Counted from the first letter of the stretch, positions 9,501 through 17,063 are shown. The stretch is 64,000 bases of DNA from Kribbella catacumbae DSM 19601 (GCF_000372465.1 NZ_AQUZ01000006.1:218000-281999); one strand, 5' to 3'. Numbers and translations are program-made. The notes: generated by a model from the sequence alone, not told the origin.

Positions 9501-10882
9501 AGCTCGGCCCGATTCACCGCCCACCGAGTCGGCTGACCGTCTTCGTCCACGGTGACGAGTCGCAGCAGGCTCGCGATGACGTCCACTTCACTGCGACCGG
9601 TTGCCTTCATGGCGTTCTGCAAGGCGATGTCGGCCTGTCGTACGAGCGCGCCTTGGACTCCGCCGAGCTGGCGGTAGCGAACAGCGGAGAGCGCGCCGCC
9701 CCGCCGTACCCCCTCGGCGAGCTGCTCGAGAGTGAACGCCAACAGGGGAAGGCCGTCGCCCGTACTGGTGTCTTCGACGAGCTTGTCCACCAGTTCGTCC
9801 GGGATGCCGATCCCCGCGACCTTTGCCGGCCCTTCCACCACGCTGCGCAGCGCTTCGCGCCGCAACGGCCCGATGAGGTGGGACGAAGCCGACAGGATCG
9901 CCAGGTCGGGGTCGACCTGAATGCGGTCGAGGAACTCCGGCCGAAGGGTGGCGACTACCTGCAACGGACCGGCCATCGCATCCGCGAGCAGTTCGGCGAA
10001 TCTGGTCTTCTCCGCGGGCGGAGTCTGGGTCAGGAGTTCCTCGAACTGATCCACGACGATCAGCAGCCGCCGACGCCGGCCGGGCGAGGCGATCAGGAGG
10101 TCATCGACCACGGCGGTCAGGCCGCGCTCCATCAGCTGCTCCCGTACTTGCGATGGAGTCCAGTTCAATGGCAGCGACCGCGCCGCCTCGGCCAGCTGCC
10201 GGGCCAGCTCACCGGTGGGGTCGGCTCGTGGACGCATCGGCGCGAGTGTCAGCCAGTCGGGCTCGTCCGCCAGTACGGGCAGCATTCCCGCCCGTACCAG
10301 GGAGGACTTGCCACAACCGGATGGCCCGACGACCAGCAGGACCGTACTGGTGGCTTGCTCGGCCGGCGACCTCAGCCGACCGACGAGCTCGCTGACGTCG
10401 TCGGCCCGGCCGAAGAACACCTTGCGCAGGTCGACGTCGAACGACACCAGCCCAGGGAACGGAGAACGGTCGTCCGGCCAGCCTGCTCCACCCGCCGCGT
10501 CGATGCGTCGCAGTACCTCCGACAGCACGTCCCGAGCGACCTGACCGCCGGCCAGATCCGTGTACTGCAAGGACTTGAGCAGCGGATGCCGAACACCCTC
10601 CTCGGCGATGACCGGCAGTACACGGCTCCCGCGGTCGCGAGCGATGCTGATCTCAAAGGTGCACCAGATGGACTCCAGATAAGGCGTCGTGATCAGACTG
10701 ACCACGGCATCGGCCCACCGCAACCGCTCCCCTAGCCGAGCTTCCCACTCCTCACCGATCTCGATCCCGTCCCGCAGATCCCGATCGAGAAAAACGTCGT
10801 GCCCCTCCGCGCTCAACCAGTCATGCACCTCGGCAGCCAGCGCGGAATCCGCACCCGCATGACTGATGAACACCCTGGCCAT
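6506..10882 (-). CDS. TIR-STAND ATPase-TM-WD40 protein, putative immune sensor/effector
   Basis: The 1458-residue protein reads in order: TIR domain (1-130, with RVFISHAGADSALA and the W73-C74-x-x-E77 motif that supplies the catalytic glutamate in NAD-cleaving TIRs); STAND-type NTPase (140-520, P-loop GPSGCGKSS at 186-194, Walker B IVVDQFEE at 275-282); a single membrane helix (609-629) with a glutamine-rich coiled segment after it; and about 15 WD40 blades (700-1420) with the recurring linker DPxxPRxLGEPL. The tail has the ACxR...EWxxY...Y..TC pattern typical of such proteins. The expected mode is ligand sensing by the propellers, ATP-driven assembly and NAD consumption by TIR. Signalling or development rather than phage defence remains possible, since Actinobacteria carry many such genes. 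Confidence 0.88.
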   Translation of the reverse strand: MARVFISHAGADSALAAEVHDWLSAEGHDVFLDRDLRDGIEIGEEWEARLGERLRWADAVVSLITTPYLESIWCTFEISIARDRGSRVLPVIAEEGVRHPLLKSLQYTDLAGGQVARDVLSEVLRRIDAAGGAGWPDDRSPFPGLVSFDVDLRKVFFGRADDVSELVGRLRSPAEQATSTVLLVVGPSGCGKSSLVRAGMLPVLADEPDWLTLAPMRPRADPTGELARQLAEAARSLPLNWTPSQVREQLMERGLTAVVDDLLIASPGRRRRLLIVVDQFEELLTQTPPAEKTRFAELLADAMAGPLQVVATLRPEFLDRIQVDPDLAILSASSHLIGPLRREALRSVVEGPAKVAGIGIPDELVDKLVEDTSTGDGLPLLAFTLEQLAEGVRRGGALSAVRYRQLGGVQGALVRQADIALQNAMKATGRSEVDVIASLLRLVTVDEDGQPTRWAVNRAELPQDVVTELDAFVERRLLTTNARDEPEHKVVELSVAHEAFLSAWPPLDAAIKEARTALRARRAVEHAAADWSEQHRPADRLWERAQLDSAVLDTGARIQREPAETGRTWQRWLPGGERKVVTDRVELSSTARDFLYSSITRDRQRRRLATTILSVLLVLALTAAGIAAVQSRVAQNQQAEAESQQRIAIARQLVAQAETAGSNDPQLALKLAIAADRIDPSARTRSSLVNTLISTRYAGTLTGHTSEIGTPAFTPDSRLMATTGNDGTVILWDASGTARPRAIGVPLKHEVEMVGPIALSPDGKLLAVGLAFTKVGDAKMVLLWDIADPAHPKLRGQRLDTGAKQLARLVFSPDGRTLAVGGSFPAIISLWNVAAASRLGPVFTVGQSLYDLQFFADSRVLLTAASDEDYDKSVSLWDLSKPAHPRIGRPIAFNSSAAFNPARRLLATDGIDSFNSDVFLRDLTNPAAPRQLGEPLSTVRSTAQHLFVSPDGKTLAIGGSGEESNSYAVRLVDIANLADPRPYDRPPDSSGDSEPAGPSGSPNFITAERGVTSLVFLPDRPVVATISGDYSVRLWDLADRMHPRLLGEPIRGGSSQGRAAVVFPDGRRVLTSRTDGPMVLWDITDPGLPRSLGRPLVGDGPVSGLAFSEDARWLSVGRKDTMTRIDISETARPRPAVPQDVVSGGKKESDVVFDPRGTVAAAGGDGQVTVMDTAEPSRRSVIKQPFFPGKGGEGVINDLGFSPDGKVLAIDVFYGFGSYLTLWDTSDPGKVQRFGPPLDPIDFGGKVAFSGDGHLLARPIVPHGGTRGAQIWDVGNPREPRELGSLRTLHTKHVTSVAISPDGRILATGSEDQTIVLTDLSDPSHPTRLGLPLTPEIGGVGSLAFSPDGRLLATGGDKGTVVLWDLADPVRPRPLGEPLPGRSLVRAIAFTPDGRKLAVAGAGDGTVGGQVTLTDLSGLIELREHPTELACARVGTGLDVGEWAQYVGAVPYQETCGG

Positions 10883-11273
10883 CGCAGTTCCCCCAACCCC
10901 CAGCCCACCCCAACCCGTGCTCGAATCGTGCCGTTCCTCTCACACAGAGTCAACGGCCTACCCGGCAGGTGTACGACTCAGAGACCCCACACGCCATCAG
11001 CAACCCCGTGCACTGGCTCCGCTCCGACCAGCCCACCGGCCAAGGGCACCGCCGGTTTGGGCACCCGCGCGGCCAGCGCCAGTTGACGACGGCCTGCCCC
11101 GTCCGGAACGCGTCGTGACACGGCCACTCGCCCAGCACGTCCTGTTCCATCGGTAGACCCGCCCACGGGCGCCTGCTGCAACCACCGGGAGCCGCGACGC
11201 AGGAGCGGCCGGGAATGGGCGGGCGGGAGCACGCGACGCAGGAGCGGGTGTGGGGGACGTAGTACAAGAAGAA
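10883..11273. other. Intergenic stretch without a supported gene
   Basis: No reading frame here has a convincing start, codon pattern or motif. The only structure I see is a 16-base direct repeat, CGCGACGCAGGAGCGG, at 11193-11208 and 11232-11247. The promoter of the TIR-STAND gene should lie at its left end, since GGGGGAACTGCG precedes that gene's ATG at 10882. Confidence 0.6.
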
Positions 11274-11307
11274 CCTCCGCACCCCGGGGACACTCGGGGT
11301 GCGGAGG
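11274..11307 (-). terminator. Intrinsic terminator of the chitosanase gene
   Basis: CCTCCGCACCCCG (11274-11286) pairs perfectly with CGGGGTGCGGAGG (11295-11307) around an 8-base loop. On the minus strand the hairpin is followed by TTCTTCTTG, and it sits 11 bases past the chitosanase stop codon. Confidence 0.9.
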
Positions 11308-11318
11308 GTGGGGGCGGG

Positions 11319-12191
11319 TCAGCCGATGTGGAAGCTGTCGCCGTAGACCTTCCAGTTCAGCGGGGTGTTGAGGTTGAGGTTGCCGTTGCGGAGGAAGACG
11401 CGTTGGGCGGTGTCCACGCGGCTGGTGTCGCTGTGGGCTTCTTCCTGCTTCATCGCCCAGACCCGGGCGTCGAGGAAGGCATTCAGCCAGGGGGTCTCGT
11501 TGCCGCCCTGGGCCGGGGGCTTGGCCTTGGTCAGGGCGCGCTTGCGGATGTTGCGGAAGCTGGTGGAGTCGCCGCCGTCGCCGTGCATGACGATCGCGTC
11601 GTAGTACATGAACTGACCGAGCGTGCCGACGCCGTCGGACTTGCCCTGGGCTACGGACGGGTTGAAGTAGACCCGGTCGCGCTCGTTGTTCTGGGCGGTC
11701 TTGAAAGCGCTGTCAGCCGCAGCGGTCTTCCAGTCCTTCGTGTAGTTCGGGTCGAGCCCGGCATGCGAGTCGGTGCCGTCCACCCGACGCAGAGCCGGCA
11801 GGTACTTCGCCAGCACGTTGCCCGGCTTGCGGTTCGTGTACAGCTCCACCAGATCAAGCATGTCGCCGGTACCGGAACAGAACCCGATGATCCCGGCCGT
11901 GTAGCCGCGACCGTCGTCGATGTCCTCGATGTACTTGTACTGCGCCTTCCAGTCCAGCGAGGAGTTCTCCGCGCTGGACACGATCTTCATCGCGATTTCC
12001 TTCTTGGCCGGGTCGTCGAGCCCGGTCGCGGCCGGCGCCAGGACAGTGCCGCGGTACTGCGTACCGTCCTCGCGCGGCTGGAACGGCGAGGCATAGGCGG
12101 TCGCCGGGGCGGCGGCGACGGCGAGGCCGACCAAGATGCCGGTCAGTCGCCGGCTGGTGCTCCTGGGGGACCTATGGGGGCGGTTGAGCAC
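11319..12191 (-). CDS. csn: Secreted GH46 chitosanase
   Basis: This 290-residue enzyme hydrolyses beta-1,4 links of chitosan outside the cell. A signal peptide with a hydrophobic core (residues 15-34) ends near AYA. The GH46 signature is complete: E75 in SSAENSSLDWKAQY is the catalytic acid, and D93 in DIDDGRGYT lies 18 residues later, the spacing of Glu22/Asp40 in the Streptomyces N174 enzyme; GIIGFCSGTGD follows. The start is GTG 12191 after a strong GGAGGAGA site. It has its own terminator (11274-11307) and a 27-base palindrome upstream, so it looks like a single regulated gene inserted between the lipid kinase and the TIR-STAND gene. Confidence 0.95.
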   Translation of the reverse strand: MLNRPHRSPRSTSRRLTGILVGLAVAAAPATAYASPFQPREDGTQYRGTVLAPAATGLDDPAKKEIAMKIVSSAENSSLDWKAQYKYIEDIDDGRGYTAGIIGFCSGTGDMLDLVELYTNRKPGNVLAKYLPALRRVDGTDSHAGLDPNYTKDWKTAAADSAFKTAQNNERDRVYFNPSVAQGKSDGVGTLGQFMYYDAIVMHGDGGDSTSFRNIRKRALTKAKPPAQGGNETPWLNAFLDARVWAMKQEEAHSDTSRVDTAQRVFLRNGNLNLNTPLNWKVYGDSFHIG

Positions 12192-12221
12192 GATCTCTCC
12201 TCCGAGGGGCGTCGAGGGTTC

Positions 12222-12248
12222 ATCTGTTAGGAAGCTTTACTATCAGAT
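12222..12248. promoter_or_regulatory. 27-bp palindrome upstream of chitosanase, probable operator
   Basis: ATCTGTTAG (12222-12230) is mirrored by CTATCAGAT (12240-12248) with one mismatch, centred on AAGCTT; ten of thirteen base pairs are symmetric across the whole element. It lies 31 bases before the chitosanase start in a locally AT-rich patch. From memory, the TGTTAGGAA half resembles the repressor box described for Streptomyces chitosanase genes (CsnR), but I could not compare it. Confidence 0.6.
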
Positions 12249-12297
12249 AGACTCGATGACCAACAGAGATCGCTGCATTTCATTCAGTGACGACGAC

Positions 12298-13170
12298 TCA
12301 GCAGAAGACGGTCAAGGCCCCTGGCGCGATGCCGATGTCGATCGGCAGCGGCCCGAGGATCTCACCGTCGCCGTACGCCGTGACGCCGGGCGACTCGAGC
12401 CGAACCGAGCGGCCGCGCAGTGTTTGCACCGCCGGATGACCGAGATGCGTCCCCTTGGACAGCTTCGGGAACATCTGCAGCAGCGTCAGCCGCGACACCG
12501 GCTTGATGATCGTCACGTCGAGCAGCCCGTCGTCGATCACGGCGCCGGCGCAGATCTGCAGACCCCCGCCGTACGTCGGCCCGGTGCCGACGGCGACCAG
12601 CATCCCGTCGGTCTCGATCACCTCGCCGTCGACGGTAAGGACATACGAGATCGGCTTGAACGTGCGCAGCTCGGCGAGCGTCGCGATGGTGTAGCGCGCG
12701 TTGCCCTTCGGCCAGGTCATCGCGTTGGCGCGCTTGTTCACCAACGAGTCGAAGCCGCCGGCCACGACAGTGGTGATGAACTCGTCCTTGGCCGTCGCCA
12801 GGTCGACCGACCTGGTCTCACCCTTGACGATCAGCGCGGCCGCAGCCTTCGGATCCTTCAGCGGTACGCCGACGCCGCGGGCGAAGTCGTTGCCGGTACC
12901 GGCCGGGATCACCCCGAACGGCATACCGGACTTGGCCAGCACCTGGGCGCCGAGGTGGATCGTGCCGTCACCGCCGACGAGCGCGACGGCGTCCGCGCCG
13001 GAAGCGATCACCTCGGCGGAGATCCGGCCGACGTCCTCGGCGCAGGTGGTCGTGTACTCGTCGACGGTCAGCCCGCCGGACTCCAGCTCGGCGCGGACCA
13101 CGGGCGCGACCCGGGCGCCGAGCCCTCTGCCGCTGGTGGGGTTGACCACCAGCGCGATCTTGCGGCCCAT
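12298..13170 (-). CDS. Diacylglycerol/lipid kinase (DagK catalytic family)
   Basis: The 290-residue protein contains the nucleotide-binding VGGDGTIHLGA motif near residue 70 and PAGTGNDFARGVG near residue 95, the hallmarks of the YegS/DgkB lipid kinase family that phosphorylates diacylglycerol or related lipids at the membrane face. IALVVNPTSGRGLG at the N-terminus is the usual first strand and loop. Its ATG at 13170 overlaps the TGA of tatC by one base, so translation is coupled and it belongs to the tat operon here, an unusual partnership. A link to recycling lipids after export or to phosphatidylinositol-type lipids is only speculation. Confidence 0.88.
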   Translation of the reverse strand: MGRKIALVVNPTSGRGLGARVAPVVRAELESGGLTVDEYTTTCAEDVGRISAEVIASGADAVALVGGDGTIHLGAQVLAKSGMPFGVIPAGTGNDFARGVGVPLKDPKAAAALIVKGETRSVDLATAKDEFITTVVAGGFDSLVNKRANAMTWPKGNARYTIATLAELRTFKPISYVLTVDGEVIETDGMLVAVGTGPTYGGGLQICAGAVIDDGLLDVTIIKPVSRLTLLQMFPKLSKGTHLGHPAVQTLRGRSVRLESPGVTAYGDGEILGPLPIDIGIAPGALTVFC

Positions 13171-13991
13171 CAGTCGGCCAGCAATTCTCGGGCCTTGCGG
13201 GCCTTCCGCCGGTCGTTCAGCCGGGCGATGATCTCGGCGGCGAAGAACAGCGCGCACATCGGGATCGCCAGGAACATCAGCGAGAACGGGTCACCGGACG
13301 GTGTCGCCACCGCGCCGAAGACGAAGATCGCCAAGATGATGTACGGCCGGAACTTCGACAGTGCCGCGGCCGGGACGATCCCCAGGATGTTCAGCAGCAC
13401 GACCACCAACGGCAGCAGGAACGCGATCCCGAACACCAGCATCGTGCGCAGGACGAAGTCCAGGTACTCCGGCAGGGTGATCAGGTTCTGGGCGAAGCTC
13501 GGGGTGAAGCCGATCAGGATCTCGATGCCCTTGGGGAGGGTCCAGTAGGCGACCGCCAGGCCGGCGCAGAACAGCGGGGTCGCGATCCCCGCGAACAGCA
13601 TCGCCCAGCGCTTCTCGGTGCGGTGCAAGCCGGGCGCGATGAACGCCCACAGCTGGTACAGCCAGACCGGGGAGGCCAGGATCAGGCCGAACACCAGCGA
13701 GATCTTGATCTGGAAGGTGAACGGCGAGGTCACCGAGTTGAAGGTGAGCTCGGGCTTCTTGCCGCCGTTCTTGCTGGCGAGCAGATCGGCGACACCCGCG
13801 TCGAACGGCCGCTTGAGGAAGTTCAGCGCGTAGTCGTAGAAGATGTAGCCGACGATCGACAGCAGCACGATCGCGAGCACCGCGATGACCAGGCGGTTGC
13901 GCAGTTCCGCGATGTGCTCGCGGAGGGTCATCCGACCCTCTTCATCCTTCGGACGGCTTTCCTTCTTCCGTCCGAACCTCACCATCGTCAC
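13170..13991 (-). CDS. tatC: Sec-independent translocase subunit TatC
   Basis: TatC (273 residues) is the multi-span subunit that recognises twin-arginine signal peptides and recruits TatA. The cytosolic N-terminal signature TLREHIAELRNRLVIAV is present, followed by six membrane helices. The C-end is basic (RLNDRRKARKARELLAD). Start choice is loose: GTG 13991 or ATG 13985, neither with a strong ribosome site; ATG at codon 21 is too late because positively charged residues upstream look genuine. The gene follows tatA by 16 bases and is coupled to the lipid kinase. Confidence 0.95.
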   Translation of the reverse strand: MTMVRFGRKKESRPKDEEGRMTLREHIAELRNRLVIAVLAIVLLSIVGYIFYDYALNFLKRPFDAGVADLLASKNGGKKPELTFNSVTSPFTFQIKISLVFGLILASPVWLYQLWAFIAPGLHRTEKRWAMLFAGIATPLFCAGLAVAYWTLPKGIEILIGFTPSFAQNLITLPEYLDFVLRTMLVFGIAFLLPLVVVLLNILGIVPAAALSKFRPYIILAIFVFGAVATPSGDPFSLMFLAIPMCALFFAAEIIARLNDRRKARKARELLAD

Positions 13992-14007
13992 AGGTGGTGC
14001 GTGCGGC

Positions 14008-14316
14008 TCAGTTAGCCGTGTGCGTCGGCGGCTGGCCGTCGCCCGGCGCCTGGCCGTTCACCTGGTTCGGCTGCTGGACCGACTGCTGGCTGGGCGCCTG
14101 GACCTGCGGGTTGACCTGCTGGGTCGGTGCCTGGGTGCCCTCGGTCAGCTCGCCGTCCTTCTTGCGGCCCGGGCCGACCTCTTCTTCCCAGATCTTCTTC
14201 GACTTGCCCAGCTGCTTCACCAAAGCCGGCAGCTTGGCCGACCCGAAGAGCAGCACGACGATCGCGAGGATGACGAGCCACTCCGCGCCCTGAGGCATAC
14301 CGAGTTGCGTGACCAT
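14008..14316 (-). CDS. tatA: Sec-independent translocase subunit TatA
   Basis: TatA (102 residues) forms the translocation assembly that admits folded proteins. It shows one N-terminal membrane helix (WLVILAIVVLLFGSAKLPAL), the conserved FGxxKLP hinge and an amphipathic helix with LGKSKK. The remaining half is a proline- and glutamine-rich disordered tail (PTQQVNPQVQAPSQQ), longer than needed for function. A good AAAGGGAG site precedes ATG 14316. No tatB is present nearby, as is common near actinobacterial tatAC. Confidence 0.95.
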   Translation of the reverse strand: MVTQLGMPQGAEWLVILAIVVLLFGSAKLPALVKQLGKSKKIWEEEVGPGRKKDGELTEGTQAPTQQVNPQVQAPSQQSVQQPNQVNGQAPGDGQPPTHTAN

Positions 14317-14368
14317 GACGAACTCCCTTTACCGACTTCTACTCGTGGCTCAACCGTGAGCGCCGATA

Positions 14369-14560
14369 CTACGCCCGGACCCGCGCATCCTCGCCGGTCC
14401 GTCCGGACCCGGCCTCCGACTGCGCATCCTCGAGCTTGGACTGGGCGGCGACCAACTCACGAGTCAGTGCCTTGGCCTGGCCCCACACCCTCCGGGCGAG
14501 CAGGGCGAGGACCAGAAGCCACACCGCCACCACACCGAGGAAGAGCAGGAACCAATACAT
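14369..14560 (-). CDS. Small single-TM protein, unknown function
   Basis: The 63-residue product has a strong N-terminal membrane helix (MYWFLLFLGVVAVWLLVLAL), then ARRVWGQAKALTRELVAAQ, a basic amphipathic helix, and an acidic polar tail. This topology mimics TatA without the FG hinge. It starts at ATG 14560 after CAGGGAT and stands 52 bases upstream of tatA on the same strand, so it is probably co-transcribed. I recognise no family. A role in Tat assembly is possible from position alone. Confidence 0.65.
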   Translation of the reverse strand: MYWFLLFLGVVAVWLLVLALLARRVWGQAKALTRELVAAQSKLEDAQSEAGSGRTGEDARVRA

Positions 14561-14676
14561 ATCCCTGAGCCTATCCGGTCCCTGGTCTCGACCCCGAAGC
14601 GCAGCCCGTCGTTGTGGACAACGGTGTCGGAACGTGATGGTAGAAACAGGGGACTACCAGACCTCAGGGGGCGCGG

Positions 14677-15873
14677 ATGGAACGGATATCGGTCGGGGAA
14701 CGGCGGGCCAGACTTGGGCGACGGCATCGGCTGGTGCGCGGGGCGGAGGCGGCGGATCCGGTCGAGGCGGCGCGCTCGATGGTCGTGCTGCACGCGACCG
14801 ATCCAGCGACCGTTCACCTGTCCATCGCGGCGCGGGTGCCTGGCAGTGAGGTCGCGGGGACGGAGCGTGCCCTGTACGACGAGCGCACGCTGATCCGGAT
14901 GCTCGGCATGCGTCGAACGGTGTTCGTCGTACCGACGTCCTTCGCGCCGGTGATCCAGGCGGCGTGTACCGACGACATCGCGCTCAAGCAGCGGAAACTC
15001 CTGGTCAAGCACCTGGCCGAAGCGGGCATCGCGGGTGATGTCGAGGAGTGCGGCCATTGGTTGCGGGCGGTCGAGGAGTCGACCGCGACCGCGCTGGCCC
15101 TGCGCGGGTCGGCGACGGCTCAGGAGTTGTCGGCCGACGAGCCACGGCTGCGCAGCCGGCTGGCGATGGCTCCTGGCAAGTCGTACGCCGCCCAGCCGTA
15201 CGTGACGAGTCGCGTCCTATTCCAGCTCTCGGCGGAGGGCCGGATCGTCCGGGGCAGACCGCTCGGGACCTGGTTGAGCGCCCAGCATCAGTGGTCGCCG
15301 GTGGAGAACTGGCTGCCCGACGGCTTCGGCCACAAACCGCCGGCCGAGGAGGCGAGAGCGACTCTTGCGCGGGCCTGGCTGGAGTCGTTCGGGCCGGGGA
15401 CGTCGGCGGACCTGCAGTGGTGGAGCGGCTGGACGCTCGGTCAGACGCGGAAGGCTCTGGCCGCTGTCGAAGCCGTCCAGGTCGACCTGGACGGAGTGGT
15501 CGGTTACGTGCTGCCTGGCGACGAGGCGCCGGAGGTCGAGCCTGAGCCGTGGGTGGCGTTCCTGCCCGCGCTGGACCCGACGCCGATGGGCTGGAAGGAC
15601 CGCGACTGGTATCTGGGCGAGCACAAGGGCCGGTTGTTCGACACCACCGGCAACATCGGCCCGTCGATCTGGGCCGACGGGCGGGTCGTCGGCGGCTGGG
15701 GGCAGCCGGAGTCGGGCGATGTCCGCTATCAGTTGCTCGACGATGTGGGCACCGAAACCGCCGCCGCGATCGAGACCGAGGCCGACCGCTGGACCAAGTG
15801 GCTGGCCGGAGTCCGCATCACCCCCCGCGGCCGCCGCGCCTCCCCCATGGAACAACAACTCTCCAAAGCCTGA
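14677..15873 (+). CDS. Winged-helix DNA-binding protein, AlkZ/YcaQ-like (HTH_42)
   Basis: The 398-residue protein matches the HTH_42 family: tandem winged helices in the N-terminal half, with LRGSATAQELSADEP and GRIVRGRPLGTW, and a C-terminal beta region with FLPALDPTPMGWKDRDWYL. Relatives include AlkZ and YcaQ, DNA glycosylases that excise alkylated or crosslinked bases, so repair of bulky DNA lesions is plausible. Many actinobacterial members are uncharacterised and the catalytic QxQ/QxD motif is not certain here. The gene is divergent from the tat operon and convergent to pafC, the damage-response regulator gene, with a long hairpin between them. Confidence 0.8.
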   Translation: MERISVGERRARLGRRHRLVRGAEAADPVEAARSMVVLHATDPATVHLSIAARVPGSEVAGTERALYDERTLIRMLGMRRTVFVVPTSFAPVIQAACTDDIALKQRKLLVKHLAEAGIAGDVEECGHWLRAVEESTATALALRGSATAQELSADEPRLRSRLAMAPGKSYAAQPYVTSRVLFQLSAEGRIVRGRPLGTWLSAQHQWSPVENWLPDGFGHKPPAEEARATLARAWLESFGPGTSADLQWWSGWTLGQTRKALAAVEAVQVDLDGVVGYVLPGDEAPEVEPEPWVAFLPALDPTPMGWKDRDWYLGEHKGRLFDTTGNIGPSIWADGRVVGGWGQPESGDVRYQLLDDVGTETAAAIETEADRWTKWLAGVRITPRGRRASPMEQQLSKA

Positions 15874-15885
15874 CCCACCTATTGT

Positions 15886-15958
15886 GTTCATTCGCCCCGT
15901 TTTCACCCCTCGCCGACGAGCCGAAGTCAGGAAAGGGGTGCAAAGGGGGCGAATGAAC
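15886..15958. terminator. Long two-stage hairpin between convergent genes
   Basis: GTTCATTCGCCCC (15886-15898) pairs perfectly with GGGGCGAATGAAC (15946-15958), and inside it CACCCCT (15904-15910) pairs with AGGGGTG (15934-15940). The structure lies 12 bases past the AlkZ-like gene and 52 bases before the end of pafC, so it probably ends transcription from both sides. There is no long T tract. Confidence 0.75.
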
Positions 15959-16009
15959 GCAGCGGGGGCGGCGTACGGCCGGCCGGGTGCAGCGCTGCGG
16001 CGTACTGGC

Positions 16010-16990
16010 TTAGGTGAGTTGGTCGTCGTAGGCGGCGAGGGCGTCGCGGGCTGTGGCGGCTATTTGTTCGCCTAGGTTTTGGGGGTCCAGGACGGTGGCG
16101 GTGCCACCTAGGCGGAGGATCAGGCGTTGTAGCCAGGCGGTGTCGGCGACGCGGAGTTTGACGACCAAGGAGTTGCCGGGGCCTTCCTCGACCGACTCCA
16201 TCGGGTAGTACTCGGCGACCCAACGCGCCGGCGGCTCCAGCTTCACGGTGGCCAGCAGGTCGAACTCCGACGGCTGGAACATGCCATTGGACAGGTCTCG
16301 CGGCGTCGCCTCGGGTGGCGGCTCGCTGGGCAGGTCAAGAAGCTTCGCGGCGGCGATCCGATCCAGGCGGAAGAGCCGGACGTCCTCCGCCAGCCGGCAC
16401 CACGCCTCCAGATAGCTGCGCCCCTCAGAGACCACCAACCGCATCGGATCGACGTCCCGCTCGGTCGTCTCGTCGCGAGACGGTACGTCGTACGTCAGGT
16501 GCAGCCGTCGTTTCCCGGCCAGCGCCCGGTTGACCGTGTCGGCGATCTCCGGCGCGGCCGGCTCGACGTGTACGTGCGCGGCGGCGCCTTCGACAGCAGC
16601 GGCACCCTCCCCCGCGGCCTTCTCCAGCTTCGCGATCGCCCGGTCGACGGCGTCGCGGTCGTTGCCGGCCGTCACCTCCCCGAGCGTCCGCAGGGCGGTC
16701 AGCAGCGCGAGCGCCTCGTCGGCCGCGAGCCGCAGCGGTCGGGCGAGGTAGTCCGCGTTGTTGAGGTGGATCACCCCTTCGCCTTCGGCCGCGTCGATGT
16801 CGATCTCGATCAGATCGCCCATCTGCGCACCCGGCAGACCGCAGAACCAGAGCACCTTCAGGTCCGCGATGATCTGCTTCGGCCGCACACCGAACTCGGC
16901 GGCGACATCGTCGACCCGCGCGCCATCGTTCTCACGCAGGTAGGGCACCAACGCAAGCAACCGCTGCACCTGATCACGCGCATTGCTCAT
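16010..16990 (-). CDS. pafC: WYL-domain regulator PafC
   Basis: PafC (326 residues) forms with PafB the activator of the LexA-independent mycobacterial DNA-damage response. It has an N-terminal winged helix (VDDVAAEFGVRPKQIIADLK near residues 26-45), a WYL domain around residues 160-225 (LHLTYDVPSRDETTERDVDP, then EAWCRLAEDVRLFRLDRI) and a C-terminal WCX domain. It lies 73 bases after pafB on the same strand, the usual arrangement. It precedes the convergent hairpin at 15886-15958. The start ATG 16990 is supported by alignment-like spacing to the HTH. Confidence 0.93.
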   Translation of the reverse strand: MSNARDQVQRLLALVPYLRENDGARVDDVAAEFGVRPKQIIADLKVLWFCGLPGAQMGDLIEIDIDAAEGEGVIHLNNADYLARPLRLAADEALALLTALRTLGEVTAGNDRDAVDRAIAKLEKAAGEGAAAVEGAAAHVHVEPAAPEIADTVNRALAGKRRLHLTYDVPSRDETTERDVDPMRLVVSEGRSYLEAWCRLAEDVRLFRLDRIAAAKLLDLPSEPPPEATPRDLSNGMFQPSEFDLLATVKLEPPARWVAEYYPMESVEEGPGNSLVVKLRVADTAWLQRLILRLGGTATVLDPQNLGEQIAATARDALAAYDDQLT

Positions 16991-17063
16991 GGATGACCTC
17001 GCTCCGCTCGGCCATGCATGAGCAAAGACTCGCTGTGTTTGTTGGTTCGGTCGCTCCGCTCTC

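Noticed and set aside
10950..11282. Cys/Trp-rich minus-strand frame before the TIR-STAND gene
   Set aside because: No ribosome site, no family resemblance, and it runs over the chitosanase terminator.
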